A DNA stretch of 64,000 bases from Tropicimonas marinistellae (lineage in GTDB: Bacteria > Pseudomonadota > Alphaproteobacteria > Rhodobacterales > Rhodobacteraceae): positions 124,001 through 188,000 of the forward strand of contig NZ_LNCI01000007.1 of the NCBI RefSeq assembly GCF_001509585.1, given 5' to 3'. Below the pieces are notes generated by a model. It was not told where the DNA came from. It searched no databases and saw only the letters and a program-made list of their open reading frames with translations. Position numbers and translations under genes: made by a program. Shown here one piece after another: positions 34,290 through 42,951 of this stretch. The stretch's first letter is position 1. Every line of letters begins with the position of its first letter.

Positions 34290-34694
34290 CTATCCGGAAC
34301 GATCAAGTTCGAGTGCGATGGTGCAGTTCATCGAATTGCTGACCGTGCAGATCGACTTCGCCTTCCGCAGCAGTTCGGCCGATTTTTCGGCATCGTCGGT
34401 CAACCGCCCCAGGACGCGGATGTCCACCGAACCAAGCCTGTTCGGCAAATCCGTCGCCTTCTGGCCGGTCACTTCGACGGTAAAGGGGGAGAGGTGCGTC
34501 TGCGGTTGGTCAGCGACGATTTTGAGAGACTTCGCGATACAGGCGCCGAGAGAAAGCAGGAGTAGTTCGACAGGTGTTCCCTGAGGTGGAGCCGTGTCAA
34601 AGGCTTCGCCGTTCCGGGCATATAACAACGTATCGCCGCCTTCGGACCGTACGCGGACCGGGCCGAACGATTTCGGTTTGATCCTGACGACCAT
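34290..34694 (-). CDS. OsmC/Ohr-family thiol peroxidase-like protein
   Basis: 134 aa from ATG 34694 (GGGAGG upstream). OsmC fold with the two redox cysteines: 'LLLSLGACIAKSLKIV' (first Cys) and 'KAKSICTVSNSMNCTI' (second Cys). The expected Arg/Glu network is partly visible ('GTPVELLLLSLGACI'). Such proteins reduce organic hydroperoxides or act as general OsmC-like proteins. It stands alone between the transposase remnant and the TRAP operon. Confidence 0.85.
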   Translation of the reverse strand: MVVRIKPKSFGPVRVRSEGGDTLLYARNGEAFDTAPPQGTPVELLLLSLGACIAKSLKIVADQPQTHLSPFTVEVTGQKATDLPNRLGSVDIRVLGRLTDDAEKSAELLRKAKSICTVSNSMNCTIALELDRSG

Positions 34695-34959
34695 TCTTGA
34701 CCTCCCGGAAAGGGCATCCACCACGGCGCGGATGCTGCGCGCAATTCCCCCGCACGTCAATCAACCAGGGCCTGAGCAACCGTTGAGACAACATGTACCC
34801 TCGCGGCCAGCGCTGGCGAATCCCGGATTAGGTTCTTGCGCTCGTCCTAATTGCGCTTTCGAATCCGGGTTTCGGCCACTAAAACAGTGAATGGAATGAC
34901 AACCGGGCAGAATTCCGGGAAAACCGACAAGACTGAACAATATCAAGGAGGTAATCACG

Positions 34960-35961
34960 ATGAAACGCCTGTTCGGTAGTATTGCCATGGGGTTTGCCCT
35001 CTCCCTGTCGCCCTCCGTGGCCGAAGAGTGGCGCGTTAACAACTTCCTGCCGGAGACCCGCCCTGAATCGGCGGAGCTTGAGCAGTTCGTGGCAGAGGCC
35101 AACGAAGCTCTGGGCGGGGAGCATGAACTGAAGCTCTACAGCGGCGGGTCTCTGGGCCTTCCCAACACCGACACACTTCGCTTCTTGCCGAAGGGGGCCG
35201 TCGAGATGAGCCTGATGTGGGCGAACTACCTCGGCCGCGATGCGCCAGCGCTCAGTTCGGTCGTCGTCCAGGGAACCATCGGCTCGATTGAGGAATTCGA
35301 GAAGGCCATCCCCGTCGTTCAGGAGATCTACCAGGAAGAGTTCGCCGATTGGGGCGTATCTTCGGTGGGATATGTCGCCATCCCGATGCTCATGGTCTCG
35401 GTCTTCTGCGGCGAGGAACCCGTCAGCACGCTCGAAGACTTGAAATCGAAGAAGCTGCGTGTCTGGGCCCGCGACCAGGTGGAGACCTTCACGCGTCTCG
35501 GCGTCTCCGCCCAGATCATCCCGCAGGAGGAACTCTACGTCGCGATGAAGACCGGCGTCGTGGATTGCGCCCTCTACCCGGCGCTGTATGCCCACACGAT
35601 CTCGCTGCAGGAAGTCTCAAAGAACGCTTCCTTCCTCTACCCAATGGCGTCCGGCCCCTACGTGCTCGGCGTTGCGACCGACCGTTGGGAAGCCGCGGAC
35701 GACTCGTTCAAGGCGGCGGTGACAAAAGCCGCGGACGATCTGTGGGACCGCACCAACCAGTATGACGACGATCTGGAACGCGAGATGCAAGCGCGCGAAG
35801 ACCTCGTGGCTCAGGGCATCACCTGGGGCGATGACTTCCCCGAGGCCGACCGTACCCTGTTCGTGGAGGCAGTGACCGAGGTCTGGGCGGAACTGGCTGA
35901 GGAAGCAGGCGGAAACGCCGTCAGCTATCGCGAACGCGTGCTCGAAGCGCTCGGTCGCTAG
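34960..35961 (+). CDS. dctP: TRAP transporter substrate-binding protein (DctP family)
   Basis: 333 aa with signal peptide MKRLFGSIAMGFALSLSPSV. DctP features: 'WRVNNFLPETRPESAELEQF' start, 'SGGSLGLPNTDTLRFLPKGA', 'LKSKKLRVWARDQVETFTRL' (the invariant Arg contacts a carboxylate of the ligand), and 'AMKTGVVDCALYPALYAHTI'. AAGGAGG precedes the start. First gene of a complete TRAP operon with DctQ and DctM. Ligand is likely an organic acid; gene symbol is family-level only. Confidence 0.9.
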   Translation: MKRLFGSIAMGFALSLSPSVAEEWRVNNFLPETRPESAELEQFVAEANEALGGEHELKLYSGGSLGLPNTDTLRFLPKGAVEMSLMWANYLGRDAPALSSVVVQGTIGSIEEFEKAIPVVQEIYQEEFADWGVSSVGYVAIPMLMVSVFCGEEPVSTLEDLKSKKLRVWARDQVETFTRLGVSAQIIPQEELYVAMKTGVVDCALYPALYAHTISLQEVSKNASFLYPMASGPYVLGVATDRWEAADDSFKAAVTKAADDLWDRTNQYDDDLEREMQAREDLVAQGITWGDDFPEADRTLFVEAVTEVWAELAEEAGGNAVSYRERVLEALGR

Positions 35962-35975
35962 GCGGGACGGGAACG

Positions 35976-36515
35976 ATGGCCCGATCCTTCGGTTCCCTCC
36001 TGGCGCGGGTTCTGCGCGGGTTCGCCTTTGCCTGCGCCCTTGCGGGGTCTTTGGGGATCGCGGCCATCGTTTGCATCATCTCGACCAGCGTCGTGATGCG
36101 AAAACTCGGCACGCCGCTGCACGTGACCGAGGAGGTCGTCGGTTTGCTGCTGAGCGTATCGCTGCTGCTGGCCCTTCCGATGGTCACCCTGCGTTCTCAG
36201 CATGTCCGGGTGGCGTTGCTGGTGAACGCGGCGGGCGGCGTCTGGCTTCGGGCGCTTCGGCTTCTGGGACTGGTCCTGAGCCTGGTCTTTTTCGGCTGGC
36301 TGATGCTCGAAATCGTTCCCTGGTTCGAGTTTGCGTATGACCGCAGCCTGAAGACGCAAACCTCGCGGCTTCTGCTCTATCCCTGGATGGCCGTGATGCC
36401 GGTGACCATCGTGCTGACCATAGCGATCCTGTTGGCCAGATTGCTTGGATTTCTCCCGGAAATGGAAGAAGAAACTCGGCGTAGCTTCGCCGACGAAAGC
36501 GAGACGACCACCTGA
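35976..36515 (+). CDS. dctQ: TRAP transporter small membrane subunit (DctQ family)
   Basis: 179 aa, four TM helices, e.g. 'GFAFACALAGSLGIAAIVCI' and 'LLGLVLSLVFFGWLMLEIVP'. 'VTEEVVGLLLSVSLLLALP' and 'RSQHVRVALLV' fit the DctQ core. 14 bp after the DctP stop; its TGA overlaps the ATG of DctM by 1 bp (TGATG). Confidence 0.85.
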   Translation: MARSFGSLLARVLRGFAFACALAGSLGIAAIVCIISTSVVMRKLGTPLHVTEEVVGLLLSVSLLLALPMVTLRSQHVRVALLVNAAGGVWLRALRLLGLVLSLVFFGWLMLEIVPWFEFAYDRSLKTQTSRLLLYPWMAVMPVTIVLTIAILLARLLGFLPEMEEETRRSFADESETTT

Positions 36516-37804
36516 TGTTCTGGACCACCCTGATTGGCGGGCTCGTGGCCACCGCGGGCACGGGGATGGCGCTAGGCGCCGCCCTCGGGCTGACCGGGCT
36601 CGTGATCCTGCATGTCTTCTCCAATGGCGCGACCTCGTTGGCCGTGGACGCGATCTGGAATGTCTTCAACTCCTTCACGCTCAGCGCCGTTCCGGTCTTC
36701 ATCCTGCTGGGCGAAATCCTGCTGCGAAGCGGTGTCAGCGAACGCGCCTACACAGCATTCTCGCCGCTCTTCCGCCGCGTTCCCGGCGGCCTTCTGCACA
36801 CCAACATCGCCGTCTGCACCTTGTTCGGGGCGGTCAGCGGCTCCAGCCTGTCCACAGCTGCGGCGGTGGGGTCCGTTGCCTATCCGGAGATGACTCGCCG
36901 CGCCTACAACAAAGACATGGTGGTCGGCAGCCTTGCCGGCGGCGGCACGCTCGGCCTGCTGATCCCGCCGAGCCTGTCATTTCTCATCTATGGCGCGCTG
37001 ACAGAGACCTCCATCGGTCGGCTCTTTGCGGCCGGCATTGTGCCCGGGCTGATGGTTGGCTGCCTCTTCATGGCCTACATTCTGATCCGCTGCGCCCGTG
37101 ATCCATCGCTTGCACCCCGCGACGAAAGCCAAGGGTCGCTGGTCGAGATCATTATCGGATTCCGGCATATCTGGCCTATTCTCGCGCTCATCGCGGCGGT
37201 CATCGGGAGCATCATTGGCGGTATCGCGACGCCGACGGAATCTGCCGGTCTCGGGGTGATCTTCGCCATCGTGCTGACCTCGATCTGGGGTGATTTCACC
37301 TTCCGCAAGCTGCTCGATGCTGTCTATCATTCCGCGCTACTCTTCGCGTCCGTCGGTTTCCTGGTACTTGGCGCGACGATCCTTGCAAAATCCGTGAGTA
37401 TTCTCGGCGTGCCTCAGCAGATCCTGGAAACCGTCGCGTCGAGCGGTCTGGGCGCCTATACCGTGCTCACGATCGTCGTGCTTATCTATCTGTTGCTGGG
37501 GTGTTTCTTCGACGGCCTTTCGCTGATGATTATGACCCTGCCTGTGGTGTTTCCGTTGCTAACCGGGCTGGGTTTCGATCCGATCTGGATCGGCGTGGTC
37601 ATCACCATCGTCATCGAGATCGGCCAGGTGACCCCTCCGGTCGGTCTGAACCTTTCGGTCCTGACGGCCCTGACGAACAACGAGGTAAGCCTTGGTCGCG
37701 TGGCGATCGCCACCGCACCCTATTGGATGATCCACCTCTTCGCGATCGTGTTGTTGAGCCTGTTTCCGATCCTTGCGCTGTTCCTGCCCAACCTGCTGTT
37801 CTGA
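36515..37804 (+). CDS. dctM: TRAP transporter large membrane subunit (DctM family)
   Basis: 429 aa, about 11-12 TM helices. DctM motifs: 'AVPVFILLGEILLRSGVSER', 'GAVSGSSLSTAAAVGSVAYP', 'GGGTLGLLIPPSLSFLIYG', 'GIATPTESAGLGVIFAIVL' and 'GQVTPPVGLNLSVLTAL'. Couples substrate uptake to the sodium or proton gradient together with DctQ. Ends the TRAP operon; no terminator was seen after it. Confidence 0.9.
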   Translation: MFWTTLIGGLVATAGTGMALGAALGLTGLVILHVFSNGATSLAVDAIWNVFNSFTLSAVPVFILLGEILLRSGVSERAYTAFSPLFRRVPGGLLHTNIAVCTLFGAVSGSSLSTAAAVGSVAYPEMTRRAYNKDMVVGSLAGGGTLGLLIPPSLSFLIYGALTETSIGRLFAAGIVPGLMVGCLFMAYILIRCARDPSLAPRDESQGSLVEIIIGFRHIWPILALIAAVIGSIIGGIATPTESAGLGVIFAIVLTSIWGDFTFRKLLDAVYHSALLFASVGFLVLGATILAKSVSILGVPQQILETVASSGLGAYTVLTIVVLIYLLLGCFFDGLSLMIMTLPVVFPLLTGLGFDPIWIGVVITIVIEIGQVTPPVGLNLSVLTALTNNEVSLGRVAIATAPYWMIHLFAIVLLSLFPILALFLPNLLF

Positions 37805-38106
37805 CGGTAGCCGCTATTCGTGAAATGCTTCGCTCATTGTGGGCAACGGAGCGAACTTTGCCTCTACGACAAATGGCCGTTTCCCAAGCGTCTTGCCAAA
37901 CGCGAAGCCAATAGGCCCTGTGATCTCGCGCGCGCGGCCAAGGTCCGGACAGGTGGCATCTCGGACGTACCAATCGGCCAGATTGAGGTCTGGTTCTCAC
38001 ACAGGTGGCCGACGAGCGTTCAAACCGGTTATTGAATGCGACTGGCCAATTCCGGTACAAGTTTTGCGATGAATGGATGCTTCCGCTGCCGCAGGTGAGA
38101 CCGCGT

Positions 38107-38622
38107 ATGCGCTACAGTCACTTTCTGCCCATCGTGGGTGTACTACTAGGGTTTGCGGCGCTTTCCTCGTGCACGAAACAACCCGCAGACGACGTTGCCG
38201 TCAGCAAGCGCGCGGCGGATTGCATGGCGCGAGCGATGTATTTCGAATCCAACCGATCGAGTCGGGACGGCATGATCGCTGTCGGAAGCGTCGTCATGAA
38301 CAGGGTCGAGTCGGACGCTTACCCAGGCACCGTCTGCGGTGTCGTCTCCCAGCCCGGCCAGTTTGCTCCTGGTGTGATGACTTCTCGGATGAGCAGCAGC
38401 TCCCTTCCGCTGGCCCGAGGGGCCGCCCTATCTGTCCTCTCGGGAGAGCGGCACCCAGAGATTGCCAATGCGCAGTTCTTCCATGCGGCCACCTACCAGG
38501 CGGGCTACAACAACATGCATTATGTACTCGTCGCCGGCGGAAACGCCTTCTACGAGAAACGGCCGCCCGAGTTGGTCACGCAGCCAACACCGCCCAAGCC
38601 AACGGTAGCGCCGACTCGTTGA
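38107..38622 (+). CDS. SleB/CwlJ-type cell wall hydrolase, lipoprotein
   Basis: 171 aa from ATG 38107, with a lipoprotein signal whose lipobox is 'LSSC' near residue 21. The hydrolase core matches the SleB family: 'CMARAMYFESNRSSRDGMIA', 'VGSVVMNRVESDAYPGTVCG', 'VVSQPGQFAPGV' and a late 'NAQFFHAATYQAGY'. The expected catalytic Glu is in 'YFESN'. Alphaproteobacteria use such enzymes in peptidoglycan remodelling without sporulation. A longer frame upstream lacks a signal and was rejected. Confidence 0.85.
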   Translation: MRYSHFLPIVGVLLGFAALSSCTKQPADDVAVSKRAADCMARAMYFESNRSSRDGMIAVGSVVMNRVESDAYPGTVCGVVSQPGQFAPGVMTSRMSSSSLPLARGAALSVLSGERHPEIANAQFFHAATYQAGYNNMHYVLVAGGNAFYEKRPPELVTQPTPPKPTVAPTR

Positions 38623-38799
38623 AGATACGCTGTCACGGACTAAGCCGCTTGATGAGCGGATCAAGTAAACAGGTTATCTGATCTTTGAAGTAGTCTCATT
38701 CGTCCGCTCGCCGACCGTCACCCCGGAATTGATGTGTGTTCGGTTTTGGTTGGAGTGGTCGAGCGCAGGAATCCGAACGAGGTCGATTGGAGAGGTAGA

Positions 38800-39024
38800 A
38801 TGATCCGAGAATGGTTGGTCGTCGTCGGGCTCGTCGCTGGGTTGGCCGGTTGCAGTTCCAGTAAATATCCCACGCCAGCGAGCGATGATGTTCCCGAGTC
38901 CCCGGTCACGTTTTCCGGTACCGCTGTGGCGGGCGTGGCCGGCAGTTCGGGACAACCAACGCGAATGGTCTCAGGGATAAAGGATTTGGAGATGTCTATT
39001 GGGCTGACGCCGGTCGGCCGATGA
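38800..39024 (+). CDS. Small lipoprotein of unknown function
   Basis: 74 aa. Clear lipoprotein signal: 'MIREWLVVVGLVAGLAGCSS' with lipobox LAGC and a good ribosome site (GGAGAGG). The mature part is short and low-complexity ('SGTAVAGVAGSSGQPTRM'), as in many small alphaproteobacterial envelope lipoproteins. No family recognised. It lies alone after the SleB gene. Confidence 0.45.
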   Translation: MIREWLVVVGLVAGLAGCSSSKYPTPASDDVPESPVTFSGTAVAGVAGSSGQPTRMVSGIKDLEMSIGLTPVGR

Positions 39025-39143
39025 CCTTTCGGCGTGGCGTTCGTGTCCAGCCACATTTCCATGGGTCATTTCTGAGAAGAGTTTCAGGTGCGGTGATCCG
39101 CCCCTACGCAGTCTGACCACCCGGCGGGAGGATTGCCGGGAGG

Positions 39144-39296
39144 GTTGAGCTCAGGGCGGTCGGTCGGACCGTCGGTGTCGGCGATGCGAACAATTACAAC
39201 TGGCGCCGCCGCTTCGGTGGCATGGACAAGTCGCTGCTGGCACTGTCACCGGAACACTTGGGGGGCATCAACCGGCTCCCTCCGTCTCGATTCTGA
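39144..39296 (+). pseudogene. IS3-family transposase OrfA fragment
   Basis: A short frame reads 'RTVGVGDANNYNWRRRFGGM' followed by 'DKSLLALS', which matches the HTH end of IS3-family OrfA proteins (usual form '…VSxxTxYxWRxKYGGMD…'). No start, no OrfB, and no inverted repeats remain. It ends at a TGA (39294-39296) inside the 3' end of the convergent channel gene. Confidence 0.5.
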
Positions 39297-40041
39297 GCAT
39301 TTCGCCGCAATGCTTGCAGTGGACGGCGTCCGGATCATGTCGCGTAAGCCCACATCGCGGACATGGATGATGCACTCGCGACCGGGTGAAGACTGCGCCG
39401 GCAAGGCGCAGGAACAGCGAGACCCCGATCACCATGATCGCCACTGCGGCTACCTTCTCCACCGGTGTCTTGGGCGTGAGGTCGCCATACCCCGTCGTCG
39501 TCAGAGTCGTGACCGTGTAGTAGAGCGAGTCCACATAGCCAGAAGCACCTCTCCTCGGCTCTGCAAAGAAAATGAAAACCGCGGATGTCGTGACGAAAAC
39601 GAACACCACGAGGTTTAGGGCCGCAACCAGCGCGTCTTCGTTTTCGCGGAAGAACCTCCAGCCCCGCCGCAGGTCCTGAAGCAGATACTCCGACCGGCCA
39701 AGCCGGACGCCACGCAATATGCGTAAAAAGGTAAGGTCCAGGTGCAGCAACGGATCCAACACCAGCGACAGCAGCACGAGCAGATCAGCAAGCACATAGA
39801 TTTGTCCAAGATGCCGCCAGCGATTGTCCGCGATCCAAAGCCGACAAAGGAAATCGATCGCGATCAATACGGCCAGTGCGAAATTCACAACGCGTATCAG
39901 GGGGGTTGCCGGTAGCGGTACGGTAACGATGAAATAGACAACCGTGGCCAAGTCGAACAGGATCAGCCAATAGCGCAGCCTCCGCGCGGTTGGCGTTTGC
40001 CCGGTGTAGAGTTCGGATACCCGCGCTTTCAGCAGCTCCAT
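39268..40041 (-). CDS. Voltage-gated-like potassium channel with C-terminal zinc ribbon
   Basis: 257 aa. Six TM helices; S4-like arginine-rich segment 'LRILRGVRLGRSEYLLQDLR'; pore helix and selectivity filter 'YYTVTTLTTTGYGDLTPKT'. After the last helix, a cytosolic tail carries two CxxC pairs, 'CPRCGLTRHDPDAVHCKHCG', a zinc ribbon. K+ channels with a terminal zinc ribbon occur in alphaproteobacteria, but the ribbon's role is not defined. It is a single gene, convergent with the IS3 remnant. Confidence 0.85.
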   Translation of the reverse strand: MELLKARVSELYTGQTPTARRLRYWLILFDLATVVYFIVTVPLPATPLIRVVNFALAVLIAIDFLCRLWIADNRWRHLGQIYVLADLLVLLSLVLDPLLHLDLTFLRILRGVRLGRSEYLLQDLRRGWRFFRENEDALVAALNLVVFVFVTTSAVFIFFAEPRRGASGYVDSLYYTVTTLTTTGYGDLTPKTPVEKVAAVAIMVIGVSLFLRLAGAVFTRSRVHHPCPRCGLTRHDPDAVHCKHCGEMLRIETEGAG

Positions 40042-40930
40042 ATTGTTCCCTCTGCCTCAGTGTCACACCAGGCCGATATTCCCGCGCCTGACCAACCCAG
40101 ACCCTTCGTGACCCGCGCCCTGAATGTAAGCAATGACTGGCCCAGTAGGTCTAGTTTCATTGGCGATAACTGCACCGAGCGCCAGCATTCCGACCTTCTC
40201 GCAGGTTCCGCAGTAGTGAAACCGGAAATGCTCTTGCCGCCTACAGGGCCTCCTCGACGATCAGGATCGTCTCGGCAGCAGATCAGACGCGTCGACGCTT
40301 CGCCGTCGGTGGTGATTTCAATACAAGAGAAAATCACGTCTTCAGGGCTATTCCCAAGCCTCCAGGGTCAAGCCCAGGCGACCCGTCATAACAGGTGCCA
40401 GTTCACAGCTTTTGAAGCGAGCCTTGGACCCAAACTACCGGCTGGCCTTGCGGGTTCAATCTCCGATCTGCGAAGATGACTCCTCCCCCATTACAACTCT
40501 TTCCGAGCGCACTTCGTTCGAGGAGTGCGGGCCGGTCCTGAGTTGGGGCGGGTTCTTTCCGGCTGCACCATTTGGTGCGGCGCTAGGTCCGTGGCATCTC
40601 GAACGAGGCGTTCCGGGCGCACGTTGCGGTTATCGAGTGCGAACGCGCGCTATCTTGCCGATTTCGTTCAGGATTGTGAGGAAAGTACCATGCTCTTCGT
40701 GCTAGGCGCGCATACAGGCGTTGGCCATGTACCTCGCCTCAACCCGTTGCGCCGGAGCGCGGGGCGAAGGAACGTTTTGGCCAACGACCACCGTCGACTG
40801 CGCGTCCCGCACAGCCTACTCAACAGCGCCCTCGTTGGTCACCGATTGCGGAAACCTCACGCACAAACTCTCGTTGGTTGGCCGGGAATGCTGGTTCGAT
40901 GAAGATGATGCTCAAGGCGATACTCCCAGG
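40042..40930. other. 889-bp stretch with no supportable gene
   Basis: Several frames stay open here but none shows a recognisable domain, a signal peptide or a convincing ribosome site. Composition is like the surrounding DNA. It may be decayed gene material between the channel gene and the esterase operon. Confidence 0.4.
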
Positions 40931-41662
40931 TCAGGCGACAAGATCGTCGAGGTAGAGCGGCAGCATCTCGCGCCATGTCGGCCAGTCGTGATCGTAGGTC
41001 GCGGCCCAGGGGTCGACGCGATTTGGCACGTCCTTTGCGCCGAGGACACCGGCCATCCGCCAGCTTTCGGACGGATCTTCCCACCGACCCTGGCCAACGG
41101 GCATGACGATGAACCTGCGCCGCAGCGTGTCGAGCGCCGGGCCCTCCAGCCCTGGCACAAAGGACAGCGGCGAGGAATAATAGTAGTCCTGATTGCCCTG
41201 GAATCCCATAAGCCGTTCGAGATCATAGGTTCCGCTCATGCCGAGCGCGGTACGGAACAGATGCGGATACCGGCACGTGACAGCCACGGCGTTGAACGCC
41301 CCGATTGAGGCGCCGGCGGCGACAACTTCGATGCCGCCGTCGCGGCAGTCCGTCCGGATCGCCGGAACCACCTCGTACGCGACGTATTCGTGGAACTGGT
41401 TGAGTATCCAGCAGCGATGTTCAACAGACCCTTCGTTGGACGCGAGCGCGGCGCCGGCGACGCTGTCGCAGGAATAGACCTTGATGCGCCCTGCCGAGAT
41501 GAGGGGATCCAACACACGGATGACATGCATCCTCTCAATCTCTTCCGCATCGCCGCCCGCGGTGGGAAACAGCAGCACAGGCTGGCCGAACGTGCCCCAG
41601 CGGACCAAAGAGATGTCGCGATGGAGCCTGTCCGACCGCCATCTAGAAACCGTCTTTGTCAC
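40931..41662 (-). CDS. COG4947-like putative esterase
   Basis: 243 aa from the GTG at 41662, which follows AAGGGA and overlaps the ATP-grasp stop by 20 bp. Alpha/beta hydrolase fold: nucleophile Ser in 'AAGASIGAFNAVAV', N-terminal 'GQPVLLFPTAGGDAEEIER', late 'YDHDWPTWREMLPLYLDDL' with the catalytic His. It resembles the uncharacterised esterase family often beside ATP-grasp ligases and Fes-like esterases. Third gene of a three-gene operon with those two, so probably acts on the product of the ligase. Confidence 0.7.
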   Translation of the reverse strand: MTKTVSRWRSDRLHRDISLVRWGTFGQPVLLFPTAGGDAEEIERMHVIRVLDPLISAGRIKVYSCDSVAGAALASNEGSVEHRCWILNQFHEYVAYEVVPAIRTDCRDGGIEVVAAGASIGAFNAVAVTCRYPHLFRTALGMSGTYDLERLMGFQGNQDYYYSSPLSFVPGLEGPALDTLRRRFIVMPVGQGRWEDPSESWRMAGVLGAKDVPNRVDPWAATYDHDWPTWREMLPLYLDDLVA

Positions 41663-42902
41663 CGTACTTCCCTTCCTGTTCGCGCCACAGCTGGATCCTG
41701 TCCCAGAAGAGCTGCGTGAATTCCTCGTGCTCATGCTGCGGAAACAGCGCCTCGACCTTCTGCCGGATTGCGTCGTGCAGCTTTTCCGATCCGAAGAAGT
41801 CGTAGGCGAGTTCGTCCAGGTCCTTCAGCTGGTTCTTGCAGAAGCGCCGGAACTTCTCCGTCTCGAACCGCTTGTGGGCGATTTTGGCATACTCGGTCAG
41901 CTTTTCACGCGGAGACCGGTCGCTGTCGGCAACCTTATAGAATGGCGACCAATCCATGTTCTTGCGCATCGGACGGTCCGTCGCCGCGCAGAACAATGAC
42001 CAGCGCAGGTTGGCCTTGATCAACCACGGGAAGTGGTAGTGCAGCGACGTCACCTGGCTGTCGGGGCAGGCGTTGGCAAAGTCGATCGGGTGCCAGTTTC
42101 CGTTCTGACGGAGCGCCTCGCAAGAGTTGAAATCCCAACCAAAGAAGGCGTTGATCGTCAGCGTCATATCCTTGAGCGTCTGCTGGTCTTCCGCGTCCAG
42201 AAAACCGATGTCCTGGCGGTAACGGTCGTGTAAAGGCGCGCCGGGATCATAGTTCACGTGCCGGATTTGCGGGCCAAGCCCAACGTTCCGGACAAAATAA
42301 TCGTGCGGCAGAACCGCTGCCTGCAAATTCATGATTTCGGTGCCGCTGGCATCGTAGGCGCGGTGCAGTTCCTGCGCGTTGTCGATCTTGGCCACCCCCT
42401 TCCATCCACCACCGTGGTAGGGCTTCATGAAGAACGGATAGCCGATCTTGTCGCCGATCTCGTCGAGGTTAAACATCCGCGCATACTTGACCAGCGTCGC
42501 TTCGAGGTCGTCCGAAGGGTCATAGGCCTTGGGCGGCAACATCCATGTTTCGGGTACCGGCAGGCCGAGCCGCAGCATCGCGGCATAGCTGGTGTGTTTT
42601 TCGTTCGATTGAAGCGACCAAGGGTTGTTGTAGACGTAGAGCTCATCCATCAGGATGGCCTTCTTGATCCATTCGCGGCTGGTCGAATACCAATGCGTCA
42701 ACCGGTCGATCACAACGTCGTATTTCACGGGCTGGTGCAGGCTGAAGGGTTCGATCGTCACCCGTTCCACGGCGAAGTCGTAGGTGTTCTTGCCAAGCTT
42801 CAACCCGTCGCGGGTCAGGGCGTCGAACAAGCTTTCGTAGGCAATGGGCCAACAGATATCCGCGCCAAGCGAAAGTCCGATGTTCTTGGTGCTTCTGGCC
42901 AT
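41643..42902 (-). CDS. ATP-grasp ligase (RimK/glutathione synthetase-like)
   Basis: 419 aa from ATG 42902. ATP-grasp signs: the 'IGYPFFMKPYHGGGWKGVAKI' region (Lys and glycine-rich loop binding ATP), and 'GNWHPIDFANACPDS' near the metal-binding end. N-terminal 'YNNPWSLQSNEKHTSYAAML' has the pre-ATP-grasp look. Such enzymes join a carboxylate to an amine, often making peptides. Middle gene of the operon with a Fes-like esterase upstream and a COG4947-like esterase downstream. Substrate unknown. Confidence 0.8.
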   Translation of the reverse strand: MARSTKNIGLSLGADICWPIAYESLFDALTRDGLKLGKNTYDFAVERVTIEPFSLHQPVKYDVVIDRLTHWYSTSREWIKKAILMDELYVYNNPWSLQSNEKHTSYAAMLRLGLPVPETWMLPPKAYDPSDDLEATLVKYARMFNLDEIGDKIGYPFFMKPYHGGGWKGVAKIDNAQELHRAYDASGTEIMNLQAAVLPHDYFVRNVGLGPQIRHVNYDPGAPLHDRYRQDIGFLDAEDQQTLKDMTLTINAFFGWDFNSCEALRQNGNWHPIDFANACPDSQVTSLHYHFPWLIKANLRWSLFCAATDRPMRKNMDWSPFYKVADSDRSPREKLTEYAKIAHKRFETEKFRRFCKNQLKDLDELAYDFFGSEKLHDAIRQKVEALFPQHEHEEFTQLFWDRIQLWREQEGKYGDKDGF

Positions 42903-42951
42903 GGAAATATCCCCCCATTCATTCCGGCATCGCACGCGTATCGAGCGCCAG

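Noticed and set aside
34881-34960. GntR-type operator before the TRAP operon
   Set aside because: No TGGYATRCCA-like site found; the TRAP genes are probably outside the regulon.
40721-41308. 195-codon plus-strand frame before and over the esterase
   Set aside because: Half of it is antisense to the esterase; the first half has no recognisable domain or ribosome site.
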